64,000 nt of DNA from an uncultured Eubacteriales bacterium (GCA_934572535.1 CAKTLJ010000001.1:62001-126000), one strand, 5' to 3'. Counted from the first letter of the stretch, positions 33,379-42,615 are shown. The notes: generated by a model from the sequence alone, not told the origin. Numbers and translations: made by a program.

Positions 33379-33966
33379 ATGCAGCTGGATTTTATTTTCT
33401 TCTTCAACAGCATCCTTTTGGGCGTGGGCCTCGCCATGGACGCCTTTTCGGTCTCGCTGGCCAACGGGCTGAACGAGCCCCAGATGGGCCGGGGGAAGCT
33501 GTGCGCCATCGCCGGGACCTTCGGCCTCTTCCAGGCTCTCATGCCCATGCTGGGCTGGATCTGCGTCCACAGCATCGTCCGGCATTTCCGGGCCTTTGAG
33601 GTCCTCATCCCCTGGATCGCCCTGGCGCTGCTGGGCACCATCGGCGGTAAGATGCTCTACGAAGGGATCCAACGCGGCGGCGGAGAGGAGACGCACCCCG
33701 GCGTGGGCTTTGGCGCGCTGATGCTCCAAGGAGTGGCCACCTCCATCGACGCCCTTTCGGTGGGGTTCACCATCGCAGCGTACGATGTACTCTCCGCCGT
33801 TCTGGCGGCGCTGCTCATCGCCGTGGTCACCTTCCTCCTCTGCGTGATCGGTCTGGCCATCGGAAAGAAGGCAGGGACCAGGCTGGCCGACGCCGCCAGC
33901 GTGTTGGGCGGCGTCATCCTGATCTTCATCGGCCTGGAGATCTTTATCACCAGTTGGCTTGGGTGA
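33379..33966 (+). CDS. mntP: Manganese efflux pump MntP
   Basis: 195 residues, six membrane helices in two related halves. Both halves carry the MntP acidic motif: GVGLAMDAFSVSLANG near 15-30 and GVATSIDALSVGFTIA near 120-135. It exports Mn2+ across the membrane. The ATG at 33379 follows GGAGGGATCGAC; the longer frame upstream has no such support. No Mn riboswitch (yybP-ykoY) is recognisable in the leader. The 3' end converges on the ABC-F gene with 15 bases between. Confidence 0.92.
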   Translation: MQLDFIFFFNSILLGVGLAMDAFSVSLANGLNEPQMGRGKLCAIAGTFGLFQALMPMLGWICVHSIVRHFRAFEVLIPWIALALLGTIGGKMLYEGIQRGGGEETHPGVGFGALMLQGVATSIDALSVGFTIAAYDVLSAVLAALLIAVVTFLLCVIGLAIGKKAGTRLADAASVLGGVILIFIGLEIFITSWLG

Positions 33967-33981
33967 GGCGTGGGCCTCCCA

Positions 33982-35730
33982 TTACATCTGCTCCACGATG
34001 GGTTCCAGGATCTCGCAGAGGCGCTTTGCCTCCTCGCAGTCTCCCGCCTGGAGGCTGAGGGCGATCTTGGTCTCCAGCTCTGATTTCTTCGCGTCCAGCT
34101 CCAAATAGTCCCGACTGAAGTGATGCTTGTAGATCATTTTCCGAAACGCCCTGTGGCTCATGGGACGCAGGGTGCCGTTGTCCACGTAGAGAATGGTATC
34201 CGCGCAGCGAACGATGCTGTAAAAATCATGGGAGACCATGAGGACCGCGCCCTGGTACTCGGCCAGGGCCTTTTCCAGCGCCAGCTGGGCGTAGGCATCC
34301 AGGTGGCTGGACGGCTCGTCCAGCAGCAGGAGGTTGGCCTCCCCCGCCGAGAGCTTGGCCAGCTGCAATAGGTTCTTCTCCCCGCCGGAGAGCTGGCCGA
34401 TGGGCCGGTCGAGGCTTTCCGGGGCGAAGCAGTAGCGCTCCAGATACGCCTCCACGCTGCGCGGCGTTTCAAACCCGAGCTCGTAGAACTCCTGATAGAC
34501 GGTGTTTTTTTCGTTCAGGGTCTCCTCTTGCAGCTGGGAGAAGAAGCCCACCTTGGCCTTGTCGCTGTACTGAACGGACGGGTCCTCCCCTGCCCACAGC
34601 GCCCGCAGGAGGCTGGTTTTGCCCGTGCCGTTGGCCCCCACGATGGCCACCTTCTCATGGGCGCGGACGGAGAAGGTCACGTGCTCCAGCAGTGCCTCCT
34701 CAAACGCCAGGCGATACCCGGTCACCTGGAGCAGCACCGCATCGTCCTCCGATGCCTCCACCTCCGGCAAATGGATCTCCGGCTGGCGAAGCTCCACGAA
34801 GGGGGCCTTGAGGTTGCGGGCCTCCAGCCGCCCCAGGTAGGAGACCTTTGCCTTCAAGGCCCGGCCCTTCCCCGGCTCGGAGACCAGGGTCGCCTCCTCG
34901 CGCAGGCGCTCCACCATTTCCTCGGTCCGCTGGATCTCCGCCGCGTTCGCCGCGGCGGCCTCTTGCAGCTCGATCTTGCCTTGGAGCAGGGAGAAGTTAT
35001 AGGCCTGGAAGCTGCCCGCAAACTCTTGCAGATCGGCATTTTCCAGATGCCAGATCTGGTCAAAGCAGTGGGCGAGGAGGAAGCGGCTGTGCGTCACGAC
35101 CAGCAGCGTCCCCTCGTAGGCGTTGATGAGGTCCCGCAGGCCGTTCAGGTTTTCAAAATCCAGGAACACGTCCGGCTCATCCATGATGAGCAGCCCCGGG
35201 CGGCGCAGCATCTGGCGGATGACTTGCACCAGCTTATACTCACCGCCGCTCAGGTCGGACAGCGCCAGCGCGGCCTTGTCCTCCAGCTCCGCCAGGCGCA
35301 GCTGCCGCCGGATGTTCTGCTCATAGTGGTCCGCGTCCATGGACTCTCCCTCATCCAGCAGGCGCTGGTAGCGCGTCAGAAGGTCGTCCAGCTCCTCCGC
35401 AGTCTCCATCTCTGCGCAGACGGCGGCGGCCTCCTCCTCCAGACGGAGGAAGTCCTCGCTGAGATAGTCCAAGACGGTGACGTGCTGCCCCTTTTCCCGG
35501 CTGGCAAACTGACTGGCATACCCGATCCGGCCAACGCCGTCCAGCAGGAGCTTTCCGTCAAACAGATAGTCCTCCGGCCGCCGGATCAGATCCACCAGGG
35601 TCGTCTTTCCCGTGCCGTTGCTGCCGATCAGCGCGCAGTGCCGCCCCGCCGCCAGGGTAAAAGAGATATTTTTATACAGGTCCTTTTCGGGAAATCCAAA
35701 GGACAGGTTTTCCGCTGCGATCATGTGCAT
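33982..35730 (-). CDS. ABC-F family ATPase (ribosome-associated or antibiotic-resistance type)
   Basis: 582 residues with two ABC domains and no membrane helices. NBD1 (about 1-235): Walker A GSNGTGKT, LSGGE signature, Walker B with DEPDVFLD. A charged coiled linker (about 235-310) would reach the ribosomal P/A site. NBD2 (about 330-520): GANGTGKT, LSGGE and DEPSSHLD. A helical C-terminal extension (520-582) follows. ABC-F proteins usually have DEPTNHLD in both domains; here both vary, most in NBD1. It could be a translation factor or an antibiotic-protection protein; sequence alone does not decide. Confidence 0.88.
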   Translation of the reverse strand: MHMIAAENLSFGFPEKDLYKNISFTLAAGRHCALIGSNGTGKTTLVDLIRRPEDYLFDGKLLLDGVGRIGYASQFASREKGQHVTVLDYLSEDFLRLEEEAAAVCAEMETAEELDDLLTRYQRLLDEGESMDADHYEQNIRRQLRLAELEDKAALALSDLSGGEYKLVQVIRQMLRRPGLLIMDEPDVFLDFENLNGLRDLINAYEGTLLVVTHSRFLLAHCFDQIWHLENADLQEFAGSFQAYNFSLLQGKIELQEAAAANAAEIQRTEEMVERLREEATLVSEPGKGRALKAKVSYLGRLEARNLKAPFVELRQPEIHLPEVEASEDDAVLLQVTGYRLAFEEALLEHVTFSVRAHEKVAIVGANGTGKTSLLRALWAGEDPSVQYSDKAKVGFFSQLQEETLNEKNTVYQEFYELGFETPRSVEAYLERYCFAPESLDRPIGQLSGGEKNLLQLAKLSAGEANLLLLDEPSSHLDAYAQLALEKALAEYQGAVLMVSHDFYSIVRCADTILYVDNGTLRPMSHRAFRKMIYKHHFSRDYLELDAKKSELETKIALSLQAGDCEEAKRLCEILEPIVEQM

Positions 35731-35796
35731 CCCTCACTCCGATGTAATTGCTGGCATCATTATAATAAGAAACGGTTTGCTTGACAAGCTTCCTTT

Positions 35797-35841
35797 TCAA
35801 ATAGAACGGCGCCTGCCCGAAGCCACGCTTCCGGCAGGCGC
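35797..35841 (-). terminator. Terminator of trxB
   Basis: GCGCCTGCC stem, imperfect internal pairs, GGCAGGCGC, followed on the minus strand by TTCTATTTG. Confidence 0.75.
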
Positions 35842-35854
35842 TGTTTCCTGTTTT

Positions 35855-36778
35855 TCAGTTTTGGGAGGCCAGATATTCGTCGGCATAGTGGGACGCCACC
35901 GCGCCGTCCGCCGCCGCCGTGATGACCTGCCGCAAGACCTTGGTCCGCACATCGCCCACAGCAAAGACCCCGGGCAGGCTGGTCCGGGTGGACTCGTCCG
36001 CCTTGATATACCCGGCCTCGTCCAGCGCCAGCACCCCTTTCACCAGGTCCGAGGCGGGCGCTCTGCCGATGCTGACAAAGAGTCCGTCGCAGGGGATCTC
36101 CGTTTCCTCCCCCGTGACGACATCCTTCACCTTCACGCCGGTCAAGCGGCCCTCCTGGAGCAGCTCCGTGACCGTGCTGTTCCAGCAGAAGGAGACGTTC
36201 TCCGCCTCCATGAGGGGCTTGTGGTAGACCTTTGTGGCGCGCAGGGTATCCCGCCGATGGACCAGGATCACCTTCTCGCACACGCGGGAGAGGACCATAG
36301 CATCTGCCGCAGCCGAGTTCCCGCCGCCCACCACCACCACGGTCTTTCCGCGGAAAAACATCCCGTCGCAGGTGGCGCAGTAGCTGATGCCCCGACCCAC
36401 CAGCGCCTTCTCGCCGGGAAGGCCCAGCTCCCGGGTGGCGGCCCCCGTGGCCAGGATCACGACGCGCCCCAGGACGGTCCCGCCGCTGGTCTCCACCGCT
36501 TTGACCTCGCCCTCCAGCCGCACGGACAGAACGTCCGCCGTCCGGGTCTCGGCCCCGAAGCGCTCCGCGCCGTTTTTCATCTGCTGACCCAAGGTGAAGC
36601 CGTCTACCCCCTGGTCAAAGCCCGGATAATTGTCGATCTGCTCGGTCAGGGTCATCTGGCCGCCGGGCATCATCTTTTCCAAGATCACGGTATGCAGCCC
36701 GGCCCGGGCGCAGTAAAGGGCCGCCGTATAGCCGCCGGGGCCGCCGCCGATCACGATGACGTCATAGATCTCTTTCAT
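35855..36778 (-). CDS. trxB: Thioredoxin-disulfide reductase
   Basis: 307 residues. FAD motif GGGPGGYTAA at 11-20, redox-active Cys134-Ala-Thr-Cys137-Asp, NADPH motif GGGNSAAADA, and the FAD-binding GVFAVGDVR near the C-terminus. It transfers electrons from NADPH to thioredoxin. The ATG at 36778 follows GGAGG; the longer frame upstream reads through the promoter region. It is divergent from a small gene of unknown function. Confidence 0.95.
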   Translation of the reverse strand: MKEIYDVIVIGGGPGGYTAALYCARAGLHTVILEKMMPGGQMTLTEQIDNYPGFDQGVDGFTLGQQMKNGAERFGAETRTADVLSVRLEGEVKAVETSGGTVLGRVVILATGAATRELGLPGEKALVGRGISYCATCDGMFFRGKTVVVVGGGNSAAADAMVLSRVCEKVILVHRRDTLRATKVYHKPLMEAENVSFCWNSTVTELLQEGRLTGVKVKDVVTGEETEIPCDGLFVSIGRAPASDLVKGVLALDEAGYIKADESTRTSLPGVFAVGDVRTKVLRQVITAAADGAVASHYADEYLASQN

Positions 36779-36883
36779 GGGAAAACCTCCTTCTGCCTGT
36801 CCTTTGTTTTTTTGTTCAGTATATCCGCAAACCTCCGCCGTTTCCGTGATAACATCACGTAGGCGCGGTTTCTTTCGCTTTTC

Positions 36884-36913
36884 TTGACAGGCGGACAGCG
36901 GACGGGGTAAAAT
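36884..36913 (+). promoter_or_regulatory. Sigma-A promoter of the small gene and nuclease pair
   Basis: TTGACA, 18-base spacer, TAAAAT, about 15 bases before an AGGAGG ribosome site. Confidence 0.65.
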
Positions 36914-36935
36914 ACCCCCCAGGAGGTTTGTCCCC

Positions 36936-37349
36936 ATGATTCTGATCGTATGCGTTGACAACCAAAACGGGATGCTGTTCAACCACCGCAGGCAGAGTCA
37001 GGACCGCGCGCTGCGGGCGCGTATCCTGGCGCGGAGCGCCCACTCCCGCCTGTGGATGAACGCCTATTCCGCAAAGCAATTTGACCCGACCGCGCCGCAG
37101 GTCACGGTATCGGAGGCGTTTCTCTCCCAGGCAACTGCGGGAGAATACTGCTTCCTGGAAAACACCGACCCTGCCCCCTGCCTGGACAGGCTGGAGCAGG
37201 TGATCCTCTACCGCTGGAACCGCGATTACCCCGCAGACGTCCGGTTCACCCTGGACCTGTCCGGCTTCCGGCTGCATCAGCGGGTGGATTTTGCCGGTTC
37301 CTCCCATGAAACCATTACAGAGGAGATCTACATCCCATGCGAAAACTGA
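36936..37349 (+). CDS. Conserved clostridial protein of unknown function
   Basis: 137 residues, alpha/beta, beginning MILIVCVDNQNGMLFNHRRQ, with a central LWMNAYSAKQF segment and a VTVSEAFLSQATAGEYCFLE stretch; no signal peptide and no membrane helix. Similar short proteins occur in many clostridia, sometimes named ribonuclease Z without support. I see no zinc-binding HxHxDH, so that name is not justified. It overlaps the start of the nuclease gene by 13 bases, which suggests coupling. Confidence 0.65.
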   Translation: MILIVCVDNQNGMLFNHRRQSQDRALRARILARSAHSRLWMNAYSAKQFDPTAPQVTVSEAFLSQATAGEYCFLENTDPAPCLDRLEQVILYRWNRDYPADVRFTLDLSGFRLHQRVDFAGSSHETITEEIYIPCEN

Positions 37350-38194
37350 CGTCCCTTTTTGCTCTTCTGCTGACGCTCTGCGTCGCGCTGACCGCCTGCA
37401 CCACCGTGCAGCTCTCCGCCCCCACCATCACCCTGGACGACATCCCCTCCTATGCCGGGGAGCCCTACGTGGTCGTCAACGGGAACCAGCCCTTCTTTGA
37501 CGAGTCTGACCTGACCACCACGTCCTTTGAATCCTACAGCAGCCTGGACGCCTGGAACCGCTGCGGCGTGGCTATGGCCAGCGTCTGCCCGGACACCATG
37601 CCCTCAGAAGCACGCGGAAGCATCGGCCAGGTGAAGCCATCCGGCTGGCACACCGTCAAGTACGACTGCGTGGAGGGGCGGTATCTCTACAACCGCTGCC
37701 ACCTCATCGGCTTCCAGCTCACCGGGGAGAACGCCAACAACCAGAATCTCATCACCGGCACCCGGTACCTGAATGTGGACGGGATGCTCCCCTTTGAAAA
37801 CATGGTGGCCGACTACGTGCAGGAGACCGGGAACCACGTGCTCTACCGCGTCACCCCCCTGTTTGAGGAGGAGGAACTCGTGGCCCGCGGGGTGCTGATG
37901 GAGGCCGAGTCCGTGGAGGACCGGGGCGAGAGCATCTGCTTCAACGTCTACTGCTATAACGTCCAGCCCGGCGTGGTCATCGACTATGCCACCGGCGAGA
38001 GCTGGCTGGAGGGCAGCGCCCCCACCGAAGCCGCGCCGACAGAATATGTGGTCAACACGAACAGCGGCAAGTTCCACAAGCCCGCCTGCTCCAGCGCGAA
38101 AACGCTGTCCGAAGAGGACAAGCTGTGTTACGCCGGGAGCCGGGACGACCTGATCGACCAGGGCTATAGCCCCTGCGGCAGGTGCAAGCCCTGA
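37337..38194 (+). CDS. Secreted lipoprotein DNA/RNA non-specific endonuclease
   Basis: 285 residues. The signal peptide ends LTA-Cys21 (lipoprotein). The NUC1-type nuclease domain (about 60-215) has YNRCHLIGFQLTGENANNQN, with the catalytic His in place of the usual DRGH, and NLITGTRYLN with the metal-binding Asn. A short C-terminal Cys-containing domain (about 235-285: SGKFHKPACSSAKTL ... SPCGRC) resembles Ada-type zinc sites and is a usual fusion partner in Firmicutes. It would degrade nucleic acids outside the cell or help DNA entry. Confidence 0.88.
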   Translation: MRKLTSLFALLLTLCVALTACTTVQLSAPTITLDDIPSYAGEPYVVVNGNQPFFDESDLTTTSFESYSSLDAWNRCGVAMASVCPDTMPSEARGSIGQVKPSGWHTVKYDCVEGRYLYNRCHLIGFQLTGENANNQNLITGTRYLNVDGMLPFENMVADYVQETGNHVLYRVTPLFEEEELVARGVLMEAESVEDRGESICFNVYCYNVQPGVVIDYATGESWLEGSAPTEAAPTEYVVNTNSGKFHKPACSSAKTLSEEDKLCYAGSRDDLIDQGYSPCGRCKP

Positions 38195-38204
38195 CTGCCC
38201 AAAC

Positions 38205-38246
38205 CCAATGCGACAGAGACCTTCATGGCCTCTGTCGCATTGTTTT
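38205..38246. terminator. Terminator between nuclease and LysR gene
   Basis: CAATGCGACAGAGACC, short loop, GGCCTCTGTCGCATTG and TTTT. It overlaps the 3' end of the lysR-type gene. Confidence 0.88.
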
Positions 38247-39149
38247 ACCCCCTTCCCCACCGTCGTTGAGCGCGATGTCCGCCAGATGACAGATGACTGC
38301 CTGCATCTGGGGGGAGATCCACTTGTCCCGATGGTAGAGCAGCTGCTTCCACAGGTCCGGCTGGAAGCCCTCCAGCTCCAGCCGCACAAGGCTCCCCTGG
38401 CGGACAGCGGACTCCGTCACATAGTCCGGCAGAAAGGACATCCCTAAGCCCTGCTCCACCAGCCCGCAGATCAGGTCCGCGCTGGCGACCTCCAAGATCG
38501 GTTGGATCTCCTTCCCGTCCCGCGCCAGCCACTCGTCCAGCAGACGGCGGTAGCTCATTCCCGGCTCCGTCAGAAAAAAGGTCTGGGCCAGCAGGTCATC
38601 CCGCGTGAGCCAGCCCACCTTGGCCAGCGGGCTGGCCGAGGAGACCACGAAATGCACGCCGATCTTCTCCTCGTGGGCGACCACATAGTTCGTGTTGTAA
38701 ATGGGACTGTCCAGGGTGCAGACGAGGTCGATCTCGTTGTGGTCCAGCATCCGAAACAAGGCGTCCGTTCCGCCCGTGCTCACGTGGATGGAAATGTTGG
38801 GGCAGTGCTCCCGAAAGCTGGCGAAATGCCTGCTGATCAGCGCGGCGCACAGGGAGTCGGCCATGCCAAAGCGGACGTCCCCCCGCACTTCATTTTGCTG
38901 CGCGCCGCTCAGGACCATTTCCTGGCACATTCGGCAGATGCGCTGGGCGTGGAGGAGCGCATCCCGCCCTCGGTCGGTGAGGCGGACGGTGTGGCCGATG
39001 CGGTCAAACAGCGTGACCCCAAGCTCCTTTTCCAGCTGCTTGATCTGGACCGAAATGGTGGGCTGGGAATACCCCAGCTTTTCCGCAGCCCGCGTAAAGC
39101 TGTTGGATTCCGCCACCTGAATAAATGTCGTTAAGCTTCTCAGATCCAT
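38223..39149 (-). CDS. LysR-family transcriptional regulator
   Basis: 308 residues. The N-terminal winged helix (1-60: MDLRSLTTFIQVAESNSFTR, then AAEKLGYSQPTISVQIKQLE) is classic LysR; the rest is a two-lobed substrate-binding domain. It is divergent from a sodium-dependent transporter gene and probably controls it in response to an amino acid-like effector. ATTA-N7-TAAT at 39164-39178 in the shared gap fits the T-N11-A LysR site. Confidence 0.93.
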   Translation of the reverse strand: MDLRSLTTFIQVAESNSFTRAAEKLGYSQPTISVQIKQLEKELGVTLFDRIGHTVRLTDRGRDALLHAQRICRMCQEMVLSGAQQNEVRGDVRFGMADSLCAALISRHFASFREHCPNISIHVSTGGTDALFRMLDHNEIDLVCTLDSPIYNTNYVVAHEEKIGVHFVVSSASPLAKVGWLTRDDLLAQTFFLTEPGMSYRRLLDEWLARDGKEIQPILEVASADLICGLVEQGLGMSFLPDYVTESAVRQGSLVRLELEGFQPDLWKQLLYHRDKWISPQMQAVICHLADIALNDGGEGGKTMRQRP

Positions 39150-39163
39150 AGTGCCCTCATTCG

Positions 39164-39178
39164 ATTATTTCTTTTAAT
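39164..39178. promoter_or_regulatory. Candidate LysR binding site (T-N11-A)
   Basis: ATTA, TTTCTTT, TAAT inverted repeat, 15 bases upstream of the lysR-type start codon. Confidence 0.45.
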
Positions 39179-39200
39179 CTATCCGATAAAAACTATTGAT

Positions 39201-39229
39201 TTGACAAATGCTGCTTCTTATTATAAGTT
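39201..39229 (+). promoter_or_regulatory. Promoter of the NSS transporter
   Basis: TTGACA with TAAGTT at 17 bases or TATAAG at 15 bases. Confidence 0.5.
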
Positions 39230-39303
39230 TGTATGGCATGGTGTCAAGCGGAAGTTTGATGCCGCGCAAAATCGTTCGACGCAATACAAGGAGGACTCGG
39301 TCC

Positions 39304-40632
39304 ATGAACCATAAAAAGCATTCCATGTTTTCCAGCCGATGGGGCTTCATCCTCGCGGCAGTTGGCTCTGCCGTCGGCATGGCAAACGTCTGGGGCTTCC
39401 CCGCGAAAATGGGCACCAACGGCGGCGGCGCCTTCCTGGTGGCCTACCTGATCTTCATCGCGCTCTTCAGCGCGGTGGGCCTCTCCGCCGAGTATGCCAT
39501 CGGACGCCGCGCCCGCACCGGCACCCTCGGCTCCTACCGCAACGCCTGGTCCACCCGCGGCGAGCGCATGGGCAAGGCCGGCGGGGTGCTGGGCTGGCTG
39601 CCTCTGGCCGGTTCCATGTGCATCGCCATCGGCTACGCCTGCATCATCGCCTATGTGTTGAAGGCCTTTTTCAACTCCCTCACCGGCGAGCTGATGACCG
39701 TGGACACCGGGTCCTGGTTTGAATCCTTCGCCATGAACGACCATTCCGTCGTCCCCTTCCATATCATCGTGGTGGTCGGCACCCTGCTGACTCTGCTGCT
39801 GGGAGCCAAGAGCATCGAGAAGAGCAACAAGATCATGATGCCCCTCTTCTTCATCATCTTCGTCATCCTGGCTGTCCGCGTGGCCATGCTGCCCGGTGCC
39901 ATCGAGGGCTATCGCTTCATGTTCACTCCCCGTTGGGAGGCTTTGAAGGACCCCATGGTCTGGGTCTGGGCCATGGGCCAGGCCTTCTTCTCTCTGTCCG
40001 TCACGGGCAGCGGCATGATCGTCTACGGTGCGTACCTGGGCGAGGAGGAGGACGTGGTCCACATCGCCGTTCGCACCGCCATCTTCGATACCATCGCCGC
40101 CCTGGTCGCCGCCCTGGTCATCATCCCCGCCTGCTTCGCCTATGGGCTGGATGTGGGCGCGGGCCCCTCTCTGCTGTTTGTGACCCTGCCCCGCATCCTC
40201 CAGGATATTCCCCTGGGTCAGGGCTTCGCCATCATCCTGTACACCGCGATGACCTTTGCCGGTGTCAGCTCCCTGCAAAATATGTTTGAGGCCGTGGGGG
40301 AGTCCCTCCAGCACCGCTTCCCCAAGCTCAGCCGCAAGCTCGTGCTGCTGCTGCTGTGCGTTGTTTGCCTTGGCTTCGGCCTGCAGATGGAGACCATTAC
40401 CAAGTGGGGTCCCTGGATGGACATCGTCTCCATCTACATCATCCCCATCGGCGCGACTCTGGGCGCGCTGTCCTGGTTCTGGGTGATGAAGAAGGACGAG
40501 ATCTTGGCCGAGATCAACAAGGGCGTCTCCCGCCCCCATGGCAAGCTCTGGCACAATGCAGGCCGTTATCTCTATGTTCCCTGCGCGATCATCCTCTGCT
40601 GTGTCGCCCTCGGCATGAAGGTCGCATTTTAA
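39304..40632 (+). CDS. Sodium-dependent transporter, NSS (SNF) family
   Basis: 442 residues, 11-12 membrane helices. Helix 1 has the NSS signature WGFILAAVGSAVGMANVWGFP (substrate and Na+ site); GTNGGGAFLVAYLIF and the unwound helix 6 follow. Bacterial members such as LeuT, TnaT and MhsT take up amino acids with Na+. The length is of the shorter bacterial type. The ATG at 39304 follows AAGGAGGA. It is divergent from a LysR regulator and ends at a strong terminator. Confidence 0.92.
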   Translation: MNHKKHSMFSSRWGFILAAVGSAVGMANVWGFPAKMGTNGGGAFLVAYLIFIALFSAVGLSAEYAIGRRARTGTLGSYRNAWSTRGERMGKAGGVLGWLPLAGSMCIAIGYACIIAYVLKAFFNSLTGELMTVDTGSWFESFAMNDHSVVPFHIIVVVGTLLTLLLGAKSIEKSNKIMMPLFFIIFVILAVRVAMLPGAIEGYRFMFTPRWEALKDPMVWVWAMGQAFFSLSVTGSGMIVYGAYLGEEEDVVHIAVRTAIFDTIAALVAALVIIPACFAYGLDVGAGPSLLFVTLPRILQDIPLGQGFAIILYTAMTFAGVSSLQNMFEAVGESLQHRFPKLSRKLVLLLLCVVCLGFGLQMETITKWGPWMDIVSIYIIPIGATLGALSWFWVMKKDEILAEINKGVSRPHGKLWHNAGRYLYVPCAIILCCVALGMKVAF

Positions 40633-40641
40633 CCGGATCAT

Positions 40642-40678
40642 AAAACTGAGGCTGCGCCCTGGCAGCCTCAGTTTTTTT
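40642..40678. terminator. Bidirectional terminator
   Basis: AAAACTGAGGCTGC, 6-base loop, complement, then seven T; lies between the convergent transporter and PHP genes. Confidence 0.9.
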
Positions 40679-41522
40679 CTCGCTTTGCTGTTAAGATCGT
40701 CAGCTCGCGCGCCGACACTGCCCGCCCGGAGGCGTTCAGTCTGCCCAGCGGGATGTCCTTCGCCGCGCCGTGGTAGTCGCTGCCGCCGCTGACCAGCAGG
40801 CCGTGGGCCTTCGCCTGCGCCAGAAGAAACGCCGTCTCTTCCTCCGGGTAGCGGGAGTAGTAGCATTCCATTCCCTGGATCCCCAGCGCCAGCAGGACCT
40901 CCAGCTGCGCCGAGAATTCCGCCCGGGACAGCGGTGTTTCCCCCTCCCCACCCAGGGGATGGGCCCAGACGGGGACGCCCCCGCCCCCTAAGATGCCCTC
41001 GATGGCGATGCGTGCGTCAATGCGGTCGTCGCCGCCCTCGCATCCGTCGAGGTAGGTTTGAATGGCCTCTGTCCGCGTGGCCGCCCGCCCCTGCTTTAGG
41101 ATGAGCGCGGCCAAGTGGGGCTTGCCCGGACTGTCGAGGTGATGCAGCCAGTCCAGCTCCTCCTGGGAAAAGCGGATGTCGTGCACCTCGCGCAGGTGCC
41201 TCAGCCGCCGGGACAGCTTGGCCAGGCGCAGGGCTCTGCCCGCTTCCAGGGCATGGACCATAGACGGCGCGGACAGCGCGTAGCCATAGCCAAGGATATG
41301 GCATTTTCCCGCCGGGGTCACGCAGGAAAACTCGACCCCGCGCAGGAAGGACCCGTCGTCCGGCACGAGGGCCTCCAGCGCGGCGCACCCCGCTATGGAG
41401 TCGTGGTCCGTCAGGGAAAAGGTTTTGATGCCCGCCCTGCGGACCTTCTCCCACAGCTCCTCCGGCGTGTCGGTGCCATCCGAAGCCGTGCTGTGCATGT
41501 GCAGATCAACGCTGCTTCTCAC
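40668..41522 (-). CDS. PHP-domain phosphoesterase
   Basis: 284 residues. The metal-binding motifs of the PHP family are present: VDLHMHSTASDGTDTP at 5-20, LTDHDSIAG at about 37-45, GVEFSC near 62 and a late SGGSDYHG. Homologues such as YciV/RnaAM hydrolyse 3',5'-nucleoside bisphosphates or trim RNA 5' ends. It converges on the transporter and is divergent from the amidohydrolase. Confidence 0.88.
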   Translation of the reverse strand: MRSSVDLHMHSTASDGTDTPEELWEKVRRAGIKTFSLTDHDSIAGCAALEALVPDDGSFLRGVEFSCVTPAGKCHILGYGYALSAPSMVHALEAGRALRLAKLSRRLRHLREVHDIRFSQEELDWLHHLDSPGKPHLAALILKQGRAATRTEAIQTYLDGCEGGDDRIDARIAIEGILGGGGVPVWAHPLGGEGETPLSRAEFSAQLEVLLALGIQGMECYYSRYPEEETAFLLAQAKAHGLLVSGGSDYHGAAKDIPLGRLNASGRAVSARELTILTAKREKN

Positions 41523-41592
41523 GTTCTCCCTCCGTTCTCGTTTGAATCTTTATTGATTATACGACAGAATCACCTGGAAAGGAAGTCCGGCC

Positions 41593-42588
41593 ATGAAAAT
41601 CATCACCACCGAAGAACACGTCGCCATCCCTCTGCTGGCGCAGGCCCTGCGGAAGTATCCCTCCCCGGACGCGCAGCACAGCGCCGCCGCCACGACGCCC
41701 GACCTGCCCTTCTGCCCGGATCAGGCGCTGTTTCGGGACATGGGCAGCCTGCGCATCACCGATATGGACGCCCACGGCATCACAAGGCAGATCCTCTCCT
41801 GTCCGCTGCCAGCCCAACGGCTCCCGGCCGAGGAGGCGGTCTCCGTGGTCCGGGACGCCAACGACCTTCTGGCGCACGCCGTTTCCCAGCATCCGGATCG
41901 CTTCTCTGCCCTGGCTGTCCTCCCCTGGTCCGCCCCCGAAGCCGCCGCCGAGGAGCTGACGCGCGCGGTCACTCGCTTGGGATGCAAGGGGGCCATTCTG
42001 GCGGGCAGAGCCTCCGGGGAAGCCGCCTTTCTGGACGACCCCCGCTTCTCCCCCATCCTGGAGGCCGCCCAGGACCTCGACGTTCCCATCTATATGCACC
42101 CGTCCGCCACCATGCGCCAGGTGCAGACGCTCTACTATGGCGGGCTGGGCGACCAGCTCAGCGCCAGGCTCTCCCTCTTCGGTTGGGGCTGGCACCACGA
42201 AGCGGGGGTGCAGATCCTGCGTATGATCCTCTCTGGCGCGTTGGAGCGCTACCCCAACCTACAGCTGATCGCCGGGCACTGGGGTGAGATGATCCCCTTC
42301 TATCTCTCCCGCCTGGACCAGGCCCTTCCTCAGAAGGTGACCAAGCTGCGGCGGACCATCACGGAGACCTTTGCCCAAAACGTCTACGTAACGCCCGGCG
42401 GGATCTTCGAGTATCCCCAGCTCCAGTTCGTGATGCAGACGGTGGGGAGCGCGCGGCTCCTCCACGCTGCGGATTTCCCCTTCCTGGAAAATGACGGCGC
42501 AAGGCGTTTTGTGGAGGAAGCCCCTATCTCCGAGGCGGAGAAGGCCCAGTTCGCCTATCAAAATGCGGAGCGGCTCTTCCGGCTCTAA
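41593..42588 (+). CDS. Amidohydrolase_2 family protein (ACMSD/resorcylate decarboxylase-like)
   Basis: 331 residues, TIM barrel. Metal-site elements are visible as the N-terminal TTEEH, MHPSAT (His), IAGHWGE (His) and AADFPF (Asp). Members are metal-dependent decarboxylases of aromatic acids or hydrolases; the nearest general type is the gamma-resorcylate decarboxylase-like group. No pathway neighbours identify the substrate. The thiamine promoter lies just downstream. Confidence 0.82.
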   Translation: MKIITTEEHVAIPLLAQALRKYPSPDAQHSAAATTPDLPFCPDQALFRDMGSLRITDMDAHGITRQILSCPLPAQRLPAEEAVSVVRDANDLLAHAVSQHPDRFSALAVLPWSAPEAAAEELTRAVTRLGCKGAILAGRASGEAAFLDDPRFSPILEAAQDLDVPIYMHPSATMRQVQTLYYGGLGDQLSARLSLFGWGWHHEAGVQILRMILSGALERYPNLQLIAGHWGEMIPFYLSRLDQALPQKVTKLRRTITETFAQNVYVTPGGIFEYPQLQFVMQTVGSARLLHAADFPFLENDGARRFVEEAPISEAEKAQFAYQNAERLFRL

Positions 42589-42615
42589 CCGGACAAAAAA
42601 ATCCGCACGAGACCC

